Of a stretch of 64,000 nt of DNA, positions 25,868-36,792 are shown piece after piece (position 1 is the stretch's first letter; each line of letters opens with the position of its first letter). A model generated the notes under the pieces. The model searched no databases. It had not been told where the DNA came from and saw only the letters and a list, made by a program, of their open reading frames with translations. The stretch lies in the NCBI RefSeq assembly GCF_014898815.1, contig NW_026515543.1:4588001-4652000 (forward strand), given 5' to 3'. Origin of the DNA: Panonychus citri (taxonomy: Eukaryota > Arthropoda > Arachnida > Trombidiformes > Tetranychidae). The position numbers and the translations under genes are program-made.

Positions 25868-26716
25868 ATGAACATTCGAGTCGATCAGATAGTGGGTGAA
25901 GTTGAAACTAAATACTTCATCTGCGGTATCTGCAACAAAATAGCTATCGACCCTCGGGTTCACAATGGTGGATTTAAACAACGATTCTGTGCTCGGATGT
26001 TTTGTAACATTTGTATCTCCAGTCGAGCTGGTAATCCTGCTTTCGCCAAACCACCCGAGCCTTACAAGAAACCACAAACAAAATGTCCTATTCCCACTTG
26101 TAACATCGATTTCAACGATCCCTATTTCACTTTCATGGGAAATATGGAGAGGGAAGCCTATGCTCTTCTAAAAGTTGAATGTGTAACCTGTCGGTTGATT
26201 TACGGGATTTACGATTATTTGGCCCATGAGCCTCGGTGTTATACTGGAGTTACTCCAAAGCGTAAAAGTGTTCCCTTGGATTTGAATACCGCCTATGGCG
26301 TCAATAACACCATTGATGAATTTACCAAGCGAGTTTCTCATGGGCGGGCATATAATATTATTAGTATTAATAATAAACGTGTTGATCCCACTTATGGTAC
26401 CCTTGGAGATGATGAGGTCCCATTGTATTGTTTAGGAGCCGATAAGACGCCATCGATTGTTACCAAAATGAGTTACACTCCCCAGCAATTAAAAGCTCAA
26501 CTCAATGAAATTTTTGGTTATAAAACCGAGCTGATCGATGTGGTGAAGATGTGGCATCAAAGTATCAACCAATGTGAGACCGTTGGTGAATTCCTCAAGG
26601 ATTATCCCATCAAAAGTCCCGTCAACGTGATTCCTCATCGTGTCACCTATTCTCGTGAACAATTCAACTTATCGATGCGTTATCTTGGTGGTTTTCCAAA
26701 TAAATGTCCATTTTGA
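25868..26716 (+). CDS. RING/TRAF-like zinc-finger protein, antisense within the LINE
   Basis: An intact plus-strand ORF of 282 residues lies between ORF2 and ORF1 of the minus-strand LINE. The chosen start is the ATG at 25,868; an in-frame ATG at 25,739 would add an Ile-rich low-complexity leader encoded by an ATT repeat. Cys/His pairs suggest a RING-like finger followed by TRAF-type fingers: CGIC, then FC and FCNIC (residues about 20-50), then CPIPTC, then VECVTC and a terminal H-x4-C (HEPRC). The C-terminal half has no recognised domain and ends in KCPF. It contains an in-frame AAT/ATT tract (NIISINN) like those in ORF1 and ORF2, which links it to the element. The function (E3 ligase or accessory factor) is inferred from the fingers alone. 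It could instead be a captured or host gene into which the LINE ORFs were placed. Confidence 0.7.
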   Translation: MNIRVDQIVGEVETKYFICGICNKIAIDPRVHNGGFKQRFCARMFCNICISSRAGNPAFAKPPEPYKKPQTKCPIPTCNIDFNDPYFTFMGNMEREAYALLKVECVTCRLIYGIYDYLAHEPRCYTGVTPKRKSVPLDLNTAYGVNNTIDEFTKRVSHGRAYNIISINNKRVDPTYGTLGDDEVPLYCLGADKTPSIVTKMSYTPQQLKAQLNEIFGYKTELIDVVKMWHQSINQCETVGEFLKDYPIKSPVNVIPHRVTYSREQFNLSMRYLGGFPNKCPF

Positions 26717-26982
26717 ATGGGATAAATAACTGATTTAGATGAAAAGTAATTTTTGGAAAAATTAAAAGAGAAAATGAAAGAAAAATTTAAAGAAAAACAA
26801 AAGAGTGAGAAAGGATTAGAGTTAAAGCGAGAATTTTAGAAAAGCGAAAAAAAATTGTAAGAAAGAATTTAAAGATTGTAATTAAAATGAAAAAATCTTC
26901 CGTCAATGATTATCAATATTTTGTATAATTATTAATATTATTAATAATATTAATAATATTGATAGATTTCTTGATTATTTCA

Positions 26983-28320
26983 TTAAATTCTCATTATCCA
27001 TGAGTAGTCAAAGTTGATTTTCTGAATTTCTTGTCTTAATCTCGCTTGGAACTGTGGGCATTCCCAAGTGAATGATTCGTGACCTTTTTGATGACAAATT
27101 GGGCATAAGTATTTATCAGGTAGGTGTTTGACTTTACAGTCAATTGGTCGATGAGATTCGGAGCAGAATCTGCAAATCGATTGAGCTTTACATTGGGAAC
27201 CAAAGTGACCCAATGTTTGGCATTTCCAACATTTGAGAATATTGAAATGATCAGTCACGTTGATTAGTTGGAATCTGAAGTAAAGCTTTCCTCGCTTCGA
27301 TTCAATAGCTTCTCTTGTTTCCGGTGAAACTGAGATAATCACATCAAAACTTTTACCATCCTTGTTGGGAAAATTTGTCACGTATTCGAATGCGTGTTTT
27401 CTTGATAAATTATTAGCAATAAAAATATTATTAATAAGATCCGACCATTCTTCTTTTGATTCGATGTTTCCACGATAATGAATCTTGTGTAATTTTACCC
27501 TCGGGTCAAAGACATCAGGCCAGTTGATATCTAATTCATTGTTCCATTTCTTTAATGAAGAGATTGCTTTCTTGGCTGAAATTACATCTGGTGCTCTTGC
27601 TTTGACTGATTTACCAACTTTGGATAGAATGAGTGGAAGGTCAGGAAGGTAATTCGCCTCGCAAGCTTCCCTCATCATCTTGATTATTTCTTCAGGATTA
27701 TCCTTTGATCGGATTAAAAAAACCGGATCTAGATCGATTGATTGCCATTGTTTCCAATTTTTAGGGATTGCCCCCGTTTCTCTATCGTAGATTACCTTCT
27801 TGGCCCTTTTAGACGGGGTTGCTTCTTTATCTCTTTTTTCACTTTCATGGTATATTTGGTGAGCTTTTACCCTATTAACTGGCAGTCTAAAGGCGCCCAA
27901 TTCCTCATCTTCATCTTCAAAATCGATTGAGTGTTGATCCGATTCTTTTATCGACGATTCAAGAGGCTCAGTATCTTTATCTTCCGGTTTACTAATATTA
28001 TTAGTATTAATATTATTAGTTTCCAATGGGCTATTATTGATGACACCAGGGTCCATTTCTATCATGAATTTGAATCTGGCAATCAATTCATCTCTTGCTT
28101 GACGAGCCAAGGGGATCATGTTTGATTCACCATGTGTTTCCTTAGGAAAGTTTGTTAAGAACCAGTTCAAACAATTCATCGTCTTTTTAGCGCGATTTTC
28201 TGTTAACTTGAATCCCAAACTTCCTAAGACTTTAACGTTACATGATATGAAGTGAAGAAGACGAATGTTGATAATTAGAATCTTAGATTCAGTGCTTTTA
28301 ATCTTCGCATTTATCAGCAT
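26983..28320 (-). CDS. LINE ORF1: nucleic-acid-binding Gag-like protein with three zinc knuckles
   Basis: An uninterrupted ORF of 445 residues. The C-terminal 80 residues hold three knuckles: C364-x2-C-x4-H-x4-C377, C383-x2-C-x3-H-x4-C395 and C406-x2-C-x4-H-x6-C421. These are followed by PQFQARLRQEIQKINFDYSW. The middle (about 210-360) has an RRM-like alternation of strands and helices preceding the knuckles, as in ORF1 proteins of I/Jockey-type LINEs. The N-terminal third is acidic and Asn-rich, with an AAT/ATT-encoded tract (ETNNINTNNIS). By family knowledge, such proteins coat LINE RNA. The knuckle spacing is nearly identical to that of the ORFs at 50.4-52.5 kb. Confidence 0.88.
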   Translation of the reverse strand: MLINAKIKSTESKILIINIRLLHFISCNVKVLGSLGFKLTENRAKKTMNCLNWFLTNFPKETHGESNMIPLARQARDELIARFKFMIEMDPGVINNSPLETNNINTNNISKPEDKDTEPLESSIKESDQHSIDFEDEDEELGAFRLPVNRVKAHQIYHESEKRDKEATPSKRAKKVIYDRETGAIPKNWKQWQSIDLDPVFLIRSKDNPEEIIKMMREACEANYLPDLPLILSKVGKSVKARAPDVISAKKAISSLKKWNNELDINWPDVFDPRVKLHKIHYRGNIESKEEWSDLINNIFIANNLSRKHAFEYVTNFPNKDGKSFDVIISVSPETREAIESKRGKLYFRFQLINVTDHFNILKCWKCQTLGHFGSQCKAQSICRFCSESHRPIDCKVKHLPDKYLCPICHQKGHESFTWECPQFQARLRQEIQKINFDYSWIMRI

Positions 28321-28760
28321 GCCTTTTTCATGAACTAAATCGAGCCAGGAAAAGCACGTTGCTATTTCTTCTTTGGTGGGTAAATCTATATAAAACAGAA
28401 CAGGGGATACAATAGGTAGAGTTGATATTAGAATTAAGATTAGTTAATAATATTAAATTAGAATAACAAATTAATTTTATCCCAAAATATGTTAACAGGT
28501 ACCAAGGTTTTCAGTATATAACTGGGTGTGGACCGGTGGGTCGTTTTTTGTTATTTTCTTTTCTTACCTATTAGAGGGAGTACTGGGTCCGATGACATGA
28601 TGATCTTGGGCACAAATTACACACTTTATGATAAATTATTAACTAATAATATTAATATTAATCAGGAATTTTTCAGAAAAAACAATGGGACCGGAAAACG
28701 TGATTAAGAATAAGAAGAAATTCTATTCTCTAGTTGAAACCAAAGATGTCGCTAGTTGGC

Positions 28761-31700
28761 AGAAGAAAAGAATAGAAAATCTCTATGTAATTTTCCATAG
28801 AAAGTGATGACATCTGGTGGTTCGATTAACGATTAACTTTAGTTCTTTCTTTTTTTTTAATTTCTCTTTTTTTTCTATTCATGATGAAATTTTAGTTCTT
28901 TTTGTTTTAATTATTATTGTTTTTTAATTTTTCTAGTCATTTATTGTGTTAATATAATTATAAACTTCTCAGGAAACTGTGGAAAGTATTTGTAAGTATA
29001 TATAAAAATCTGATTGATTTAATTAGGTCAATTTACTCCAATGAGCGCTCTTTTTTTCTAGAGGTTTGTTGACATTAAACTGGATGATTGATTTAATTAG
29101 ATAATCTCTCTAATTAATATTGATCGATGTGATTAATGTGTGAGCTTGAAATGAGCTTTAAAGGGTTGAAAGAAAGAACAAGTGCTTCTTATTGTTATTC
29201 CTCTTCTTTGACCTAATCCTTATCCCTTAACATCTTTAACCCTTTCCTTTCGCTTCCTACACTTTTTCAGGGTGTGTTCAGCTTGGGTTTTCTTATTGGT
29301 TGTAACTATTTTGCTAGTTAATCAATTTGATTCATATCCAGAACAATTAAGAATATTGTTCTCTTCAGTAATAACTGTTCTGATCTGCGAAAAACACCAG
29401 GATAACCTTTAAAAATTGCGATTTCCTATGTTTACAATCCTTTATTTTTCGTTTCATATCTCTCTCTCTCTCTCTCTCTCTCTCATCTCTTTCTTTTTTC
29501 TTCCTAATGAATATAACGGTACCTAAATCCTTCATTTAAAAAAAATCCAATGAAAAGTGTGATTGATTTCAAGGTTTAATCTAAATTAATCTACTTTTGA
29601 ATAAAAGCCAAACCGATTCCTCTTCAGTCTATTGATACTTAAACCCAGCAAACACACTTGATGTCATCCAATTGACAAACAACTTGTTGACAATTAACTT
29701 GTAATCAAGCTTGTCAAAAGAACGAGTAATTGTCCTGATTAAATAATCTAGGAAAAATAACTGATCACAATTAGCTGATTTTTTAGTCTATCAGACTGAT
29801 AACCTTGAATCAGGTTCTCATTCAAAACTTCAAATTTCAAATCAAATCAAATCCTTACAATCTAATTACATCCAATTGGACATTCAAATGTAACAATTTG
29901 AATCAACAATCAAAATTAATCATTTCTACTAATCGTTGTTCAGTCTAATTAGTTAAAGTGCTCCAATGATTTAAGATTAGACTAGTAAACTAATCAGTTC
30001 TGAAACAATTAACTTTATTTTTGAACTTTTTTTCATGTTTACAATTTAATTGCAGGTCAAGTAATTTAGTTACAATTTAAAGTTTACTTTTAATTGTTTA
30101 TTTGCGTTTACTAATCACTTATATTGATTGTGATTACTTTTTCACTCAACTGTAAATAATTGATTGTTATAATTAGTTAATATGAGAAATTGAATAATAA
30201 TTTTTATGCAAATAAATTAATTCAACAATTAAACTTAAGTTCAATATAAGAAATTACTTTAATTATCTAACTGATTATTATTAACAGCAATTAATTAGCA
30301 CTTAATGAACTTATGAATTTAAATCTTTTCACCATGAGATGAAATTAAATTGAAACGATTTAATTGTTTGCTTAATTGTTGACAAGTTGCTAATTAATGA
30401 GTTATAATGTTTTTCAATTAAATGAAATTGTTGTTTATTAATTAATATCAATGTACTAAATTAATAACAACAAACTATTCAAGGTTAACAATTTAATCTA
30501 AACGTAATTATGATTAGTTAATTGTTGACCTCAGTTATTTGTGTTATGATGTTGATTTGATTAATTGTCAATATCTTTGATTAGTTTTAATCAATCAAAA
30601 TGGCTGAGTTATTATTATGAATTAATTGTTAACCTTAAACTTGATCACTCCTTTTGTTTTTAATTAGTAAACAATCAAATCTAATCAAGTTAACAAAATA
30701 TCTGTATCAGTTAATCATTTCATAAACATATATTGATTAATTGTTAGTTAATTTGTTACAATTTAAATCATATATTGTAACAGAAATTAAATCAAATGAA
30801 ATTTTATCAATCATATGATACATTGAATTTACTACAATACAATTAACGATTATTTATATCAAAGGCGTTTATTTGATTACAATTAGCTTTAACTAGGAAA
30901 CTGTCACAATTAACTAATTACGACTCAAAAGTATAACTGTTTTCTTCAATAATTAACTTTTCAGTGGATCATCAGATTGTATATTTTGACAGGATTAAGA
31001 TTAAGAGATTAGAATCTCAGTTAATCCAAAATTGCGATTGATTTCTCACAATCAATTTATCGATTAAATTGCTGGGCAATTGGACATTTTAATGATGAGA
31101 AATATTATCACAATCAAGGATATCCCTCAACTGATTAGAATCAAAAAAAAACCTTGACAATTAAAAATAATGATCATGATTATTAATCAACTTGAAGGGA
31201 TTACCCAAACATCATCTCCCAACAATCAACTCTTTTCAGTGATTAAAATGAAAACCATTTTGTTTATCTATTTTTTCAAAAACAAAATTGATTAAATTAA
31301 TTTAATCACATAACAATTAAACAAAAAAAGCCTCTGTAGTTAATCATGATGATAATTAATCAAGACGACAAAAAAAATGAGGATAAATGTATTTGATTAG
31401 CATGAGTTGTATTCATCTTTACAACAGAATCAAATCAAATCAAATCGTCAACTAATCATTTCACTTTTCTAATCCTGCTCATAATAATTATCCTTAATTT
31501 GATTCAATTAAGATTTTCTATCATCTCAACTAATTAACTAATAGATTTAATTAACAAGTGATTGTGTTTACCAAGAGAGCGAAAAGTTTCCATTTTGATT
31601 TTCCCTCCACCGAAAAAGGGTAAGCAAATTAAAGAGAAATTATTTATTTGTTTACCAATCTAATTACTAATTGTTACAATTAATTCTATCAGTAAATCAC

Positions 31701-32522
31701 TAAATTTATCCCTATTCTTTTCCTGAGATCAAACAATCAACTTCAATTGTTAACAAGGTGAAACCAACAATCAACTAAATGTAATTACTTTTAAAGGTTG
31801 AGGCTAACCTTTTGTCATGAGAATCTTTAATTTAGTTTAATTGATTATTTATCAACCTGATTGTTTTATTCAGCTGATTAAATTGATTTCTATTGATTCA
31901 GTTGTGATTTTCTGGGAAAACATCATTAGAATTGTTATTTATCATCCTGATATTATGATTTGATCTCAATTATAATGCAGATAATTTGATTTGCTTGTCT
32001 TTCCACTTTTTCAATTGTGATTTAAAGATTTCAAATTAATCATGATCATAATTATCATGAATTGTCATGAACTGAATAAATCAGCTACATAATTGTGATT
32101 AGATTTGATTATATAAATCACCGAGTAGGTGTTTCCTTTCCGGTCTCTGTCTATGTTTCATTTTGTGACAATTAACGTATAAAAAGTGGTAAAAATGATT
32201 TAATTGTTGACAGTCAACAAGTGAAAACAAATTAAATTATCTTGGTGTTGGTTAATTGTGACACCTTATATTTTCTCAATCGATCTAAATTGTTGATCCT
32301 CATCAATTAATTTATTTTCCTCTTCAATTCAATGATCATTTTCGTATCGAAAAATCAACAACTTCATTCAAACTGATTTTCTGAAAATCTTTTCATTTCT
32401 ATTTCTAGATCATTCAAACAAATCTCAACATCGACAGTTTTTCAATTGGTTTAACCTCTAATTGTTAATTTCTCTCAGTGAATGAGTTACATGTTTAATT
32501 ACAATTAACTTGATCATTAGCT
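28761..32522. other. AT-rich intergenic region upstream of the sugar transporter
   Basis: About 3.7 kb dominated by TTAATTGTTA/CAATTAAC words, with no coding-like ORF. It includes a TC dinucleotide run at 29,459-29,484. The final kilobase probably carries the transporter promoter and 5' UTR, possibly with a 5' UTR exon near 31.6 or 32.15 kb where short GC-richer patches occur, but no site can be fixed. Confidence 0.5.
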
Positions 32523-35112
32523 ATGCCATCAAATACTAACTTCAAGCAATCTGAATCAATGAATGATTTATCGGTTTCAAGTATCGAGTCTGTGGAGATT
32601 AACAATGCAAATAAAGGCCAATTAGTTAATCAATATTCACCAGCAATCAGCCGATCATCATTGTTGATTAACCACCAACAGACTGAACCTGTACCCACCT
32701 CTAATAACAATGTAAGTGTATTTGATGATAATTCATTTTGATTGGGATTAATTTACAATCGGATTTACAATCAATTTAATTGAATCATTTATCTTTCGAC
32801 AGGTAAAATTATCTAATAAAACTGATAAGTTTACACTTCCGTTGGCACTTGGTTCTAGTTTAGCGATGCTTTTAGGTTCGATTCCCTCTGGATACAATGT
32901 CGGAGTCGTTAATACCCCGCAAATGGTGATTAGTTAATTACTCTCATTTTGGTGAATAAGATTAGCAAATTGAAACAATTTAATTAATCTTTTGAACATT
33001 CTCATAGGTTCTTAAATCTTTCTGTAACGAAACTTTAATTGAGCGAGGTATTCATATTTCCTCAACGAAACTTGACTTTCTATGGTCAGTTTGTGTGTCC
33101 AGTTTACTTCTTGGAGCAATTGTAGCAACAAATTTCAGCAATCAATTGGCAAATTGGACTGGAAGGTAAATAATACAATCATGTCAAGTTAAATCATCAA
33201 TTACCGAAAATAAGATTCAAATGGTCAACCAATCAACTGTAATTTAGTTTGATTGTTGATCAAATCGTTACCATTAACTCATAAGAGATTAATAGTCGAT
33301 AACTGATCATCTTGGAATTGATTCTCTCTCTCTCTCTCTCTCTCTGGCTTTCGATTTTGATTCTGATTTATCCTCTTAATTGTAATCATCTTAATCATCT
33401 ACAGAAAAGGTGCTCTTCTCATCTCTGGATTATTTGGTATTATCGGTTCCATCCTATTCTTTGGTTCATATTATTTACGATTTGTTCCAATTCTTGTTGT
33501 TGCAAGATTCATCTCAGGAATTCATTCAGGTAATAATAATGAATTTTATTCCACATGTTTCATGAACAATGAAATACTCTAAGATGAAAATAAGAATAAT
33601 AAAATGTAGGTTAATCTTTTGGAAGAATAAGAAGTAATTTAAATTCAAGAGAAAAAAAGTTCAACTCACGAGAATTTACATATTTCTGATTACATGATAT
33701 TTATTGAAAAACAGGAAGAGATTAGTTCCAAAGATTTTATCCAAACCGAGTTGATCAAATTCAGTCTAATGTTCATTTTTCTGATCATCAATTTTCAGGT
33801 CTCACCTCAGGATTGGTTCCTCTTTATATCGCTGAGATTTCACCTGAAAACTTGAAAGGAGCAATGGGAGTTTTTCATGTCATTGGACTGAACTTCGGTA
33901 TGTTGCTCGGTCAAATATTGGGTCAAGAAACTTTACTGGAACTGAGAAATGTTGGTCACTACTTTTGGGTCTATCAGCCATCTTCATACTTCTTGGATCG
34001 ACACTTTACAAATCAAGTCCATCTAGTCCAGTTTATCTGTTTATCGTAAAAAATAAATTCAAAAAAGCAATCAAAGGTAATGATAATCCACCAGAACAAA
34101 AAGTCAGTTCGATTATAAAATATTCTAATTGGAATGAACTATTTTCTCACAGAATTGGCACTTATTCGTCGTTCATCTGTGTCACAGATGGAAGATGAAA
34201 TTGCTGTTCTAAAGAAAGAACATAAAGAACAAGAAGCCAACAAATCGAACTGGACATTTTTCTCTGTATTATCGTCGCCCGAATATCGAGGAAAAGTTCT
34301 GTTGATTATTCTAATTCACATCGGTCAACAATTCTCTGGTATAAATGCTGTTTTTTACTATTCAACTTCTACATTCTATCAACTTGGAATGACCATGAAA
34401 CAGGCTCAATATGGTTCCATCGCTCTTGGTTTCATCAACGCGTTCACGTGTTTCGTTGCGATGCCTTTATTGAAAAAATGGCGACGTCGAACTTTGTTAT
34501 TCCTTAGCATTTGGGGAGGAGTTTTTTGCCTAATCGGTTTAACGATCATGATTAAGATTAAGGTGAGATAAAAATCGTCAGGTAATCGGTTTTTGAGCTC
34601 AAAATCTCATTTGGTTTACAAACTTAACTCTTTATCAGGATTCATATTCTTGGGCTCCAATTGCAACCGTTGGATTTTTCTTGGTATTTGCTTTCATATT
34701 TGCCGTTGGAAATGGTTAGTTAATCATTTACGAAATTGTCATGAGTTGATTGTCTAATTGTTTTATTGGTTTATTAGGTCCGATTCCATGGTTAATTCCT
34801 GCTGAAATGTTACCACAAGCAACTTTAGGCGCTGTTTGTGGAATCGGCGGCTTGATTAATTGGCTTGGTAATTTCATCGTCGCTCTTTCATTCCCAGTTC
34901 TTGATAATCTACTGGGTGATTCTGTTTTCTTGATCTATGCTATTTTCTGTACATTTGAAGGAATCATCCTCTTCTTTTATCTTCCTGAAACAAATACCTT
35001 TACCAAGACAATCTCAACAGAAATCATCTTACCTTCATCATCAACAGCAACATCCACATCTTCATCACCATTACCCAAACCAGCTGATTCTCAGCAACAT
35101 GATGAAGATTAA
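32523..35112 (+). CDS. GLUT/SLC2-type facilitative sugar transporter, eight exons, one apparent frameshift
   Basis: Exons are 32523-32711, 32803-32925, 33008-33165, 33405-33529, 33799-34076, 34153-34562, 34639-34714 and 34778-35112, all GT-AG and phase-consistent, giving about 564 residues. Sugar-porter hallmarks are GSIPSGYNVGVVNTPQ in TM1, GRKGALL after TM2, GLTSGLVPLYIAEISP in TM4-5 and GLNFGMLLGQILG in TM5. They continue with GQQFSGINAVFYYSTS in TM7, KKWRRRTLL after TM8, GPIPWLIPAEM in TM10 and the end motif PET. This is a class I-like GLUT of the plasma membrane. Around 33,931-33,940 the frame shifts by one missing base inside a short T run of exon 5. The other half of that exon is clean in the second frame. 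The PESPR loop is degenerate (KSSPSSPVY). The single shift could be an assembly or read error or an inactivating mutation. The tail is Ser/Thr/Pro-rich. Confidence 0.85.
33323..33345. repeat. (TC)n microsatellite in transporter intron 3
   Basis: A short TC run between transporter exons 3 and 4. The open frame crossing it (33,312-33,533) is a shadow of exon 4. Confidence 0.85.
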
Positions 35113-36792
35113 TTTTCAATCCGATTTTTTTTATCATTCACATTATTTTTTGATCATTTTAAGGTTGAAAATCAATCATCAACTGTTGGGCGATTAATCG
35201 TCATTTTATATATTTAATATATTCACTTTGTGTCAACCAATAATTGCCATGAAAATCAGTAACAAATTAAGCCAATAATTTGATTACTTAATGATAATCT
35301 CATCAATTCATCTTCATCATTGTCATCATTTGTTATTGTTTCATTTCATCTTTTGCATTTTCTTCACCAAATTTTCACCAAACAATTTCATTACCTTTTG
35401 TTATCATTGTTATGAACTTCTCTGATTGTTATCATGATTGAATAGAATTAAATTTTACAATCTTAATTATGACAACGGAATATTATCAATACAATGATTG
35501 AGTGGTTTGTTTATGAAACAAATGCTTTTTATTATTTTCCATGTGGAAATAATTTTGAGCTTTGATTGAATTGGAACTTGAGTTTACAGTTAAAAGAATG
35601 AAAAATATATCGACACTTATTAAATTGTATACAAGAAATTAAGTTTTCCACAATCAAATCAATATCTTTCATCTTGTGTCAATTGATCTCTTATTGATTC
35701 TATCACAAGAATAATGAGTTAACTTAATTCTTATCCATTTGATGACATAACAAGTAATTAAATTAACTGATTTGAGTGACACCCAAAGATAGAGAGATTG
35801 GAAGAATCAACAGAACCAACCAGAGAGAATTGATTAAATTGTCTTGTACTGATTGGACTGATTTGATCCAAATTCTTTTTACAATTAACTTGATAATCCT
35901 TTGTTTCCTTGGTGTAGATCCAAACAATCATAATATTGTAAATCCACATTGAGCTCAACGAATCACATTTGTAACGATCGTAGAAACAATCGATCAACAT
36001 TTCCAATCAATTGATTATACAACAAAGAGAAACAGATAGAGAGGAAGAGAGAGAAACCAAAGTCTTTATCCTCCAAATCCATTGAGAGATTATCTCAACT
36101 TTGATCCTCAGAACATTATCATGGAATTCTCAATGCTGATATTCACCTTACAATCTAAAGTGATAAAAAAAGAAAAGAAAATGCTTAATTCTGTTACCAT
36201 GGAAATGGCGCCTTTTCCTCAACTATTAATTTCCAACGGAACTTTGATTCAATTAACTCTTCTCGTTACTCTACTTTCGTTTAATTGTTCCTTTTCTTTC
36301 TTTCAAATTACAATCAAATGAATAGATTTTCTTTTAATTAGATATTAATTTAAATGATTGAACCATAAAATAATCGAACTTTTTATTTCTATCAAAAAGT
36401 AATAATTGAATGGAAGTTTTTTTCTTTTTCTTTTCTCTTCAGTTCGAGTTGCATGTTATCCTCAATTGGAGCAAATGCTAATTGAATGTCCCATCATTTC
36501 TATTAATATCCTAATAATAATTAGAATTATAATCACTGTCATTATTAAGCTGATTCTTTTTCTTATGTTATTCTAATTGGTGTTTGTGTCTCTTACCTTC
36601 AAGGATTATCTTTTCATCGCCTTTGGATTTACACGCAGCATGTGAGCTCATCATTTTTGTTTTGTCTCTCAATGGATTTAGATGGATTTGTAATTGTATT
36701 TGGTTTCTTTTTTTTGTTCTTTTGTTTTCTCTCTCTCTCTCTTTTGTTTGTCTTTTCTCAGAGGTTGTTGACACTTTTTCCGTGAACATTTC
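35113..36792. other. intergenic region between transporter and FN3-like paralogue
   Basis: AT-rich sequence with the transporter 3' flank and the 3' flank of the minus-strand gene ending at 36,793. Open frames at 35,758-36,006 and 36,082-36,321 are of biased composition and unsupported. A pyrimidine-rich tract near 36,710-36,760 is simple sequence. Confidence 0.45.

Larger units (their letters stand above)
22330..28760 (-). mobile_element. non-LTR (LINE-type) retrotransposon, ORF1 + ORF2, minus strand
   Basis: On the minus strand the order is a 5' leader near 28.7 kb, ORF1 (28,320-26,983), a 1.4-kb interval carrying an oppositely oriented gene, then ORF2 (25,589-22,428). A 3' tail follows with AATAAA at 22,345-22,340. 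ORF1 has zinc knuckles, and ORF2 has an apurinic-type endonuclease and a reverse transcriptase with YADD. No LTRs flank it, which fits a LINE of the broad I/R1/Jockey type. Both ORFs are uninterrupted, so the copy is young or still functional. The outer limits are approximate because no clear target duplication was found by eye. Confidence 0.75.
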
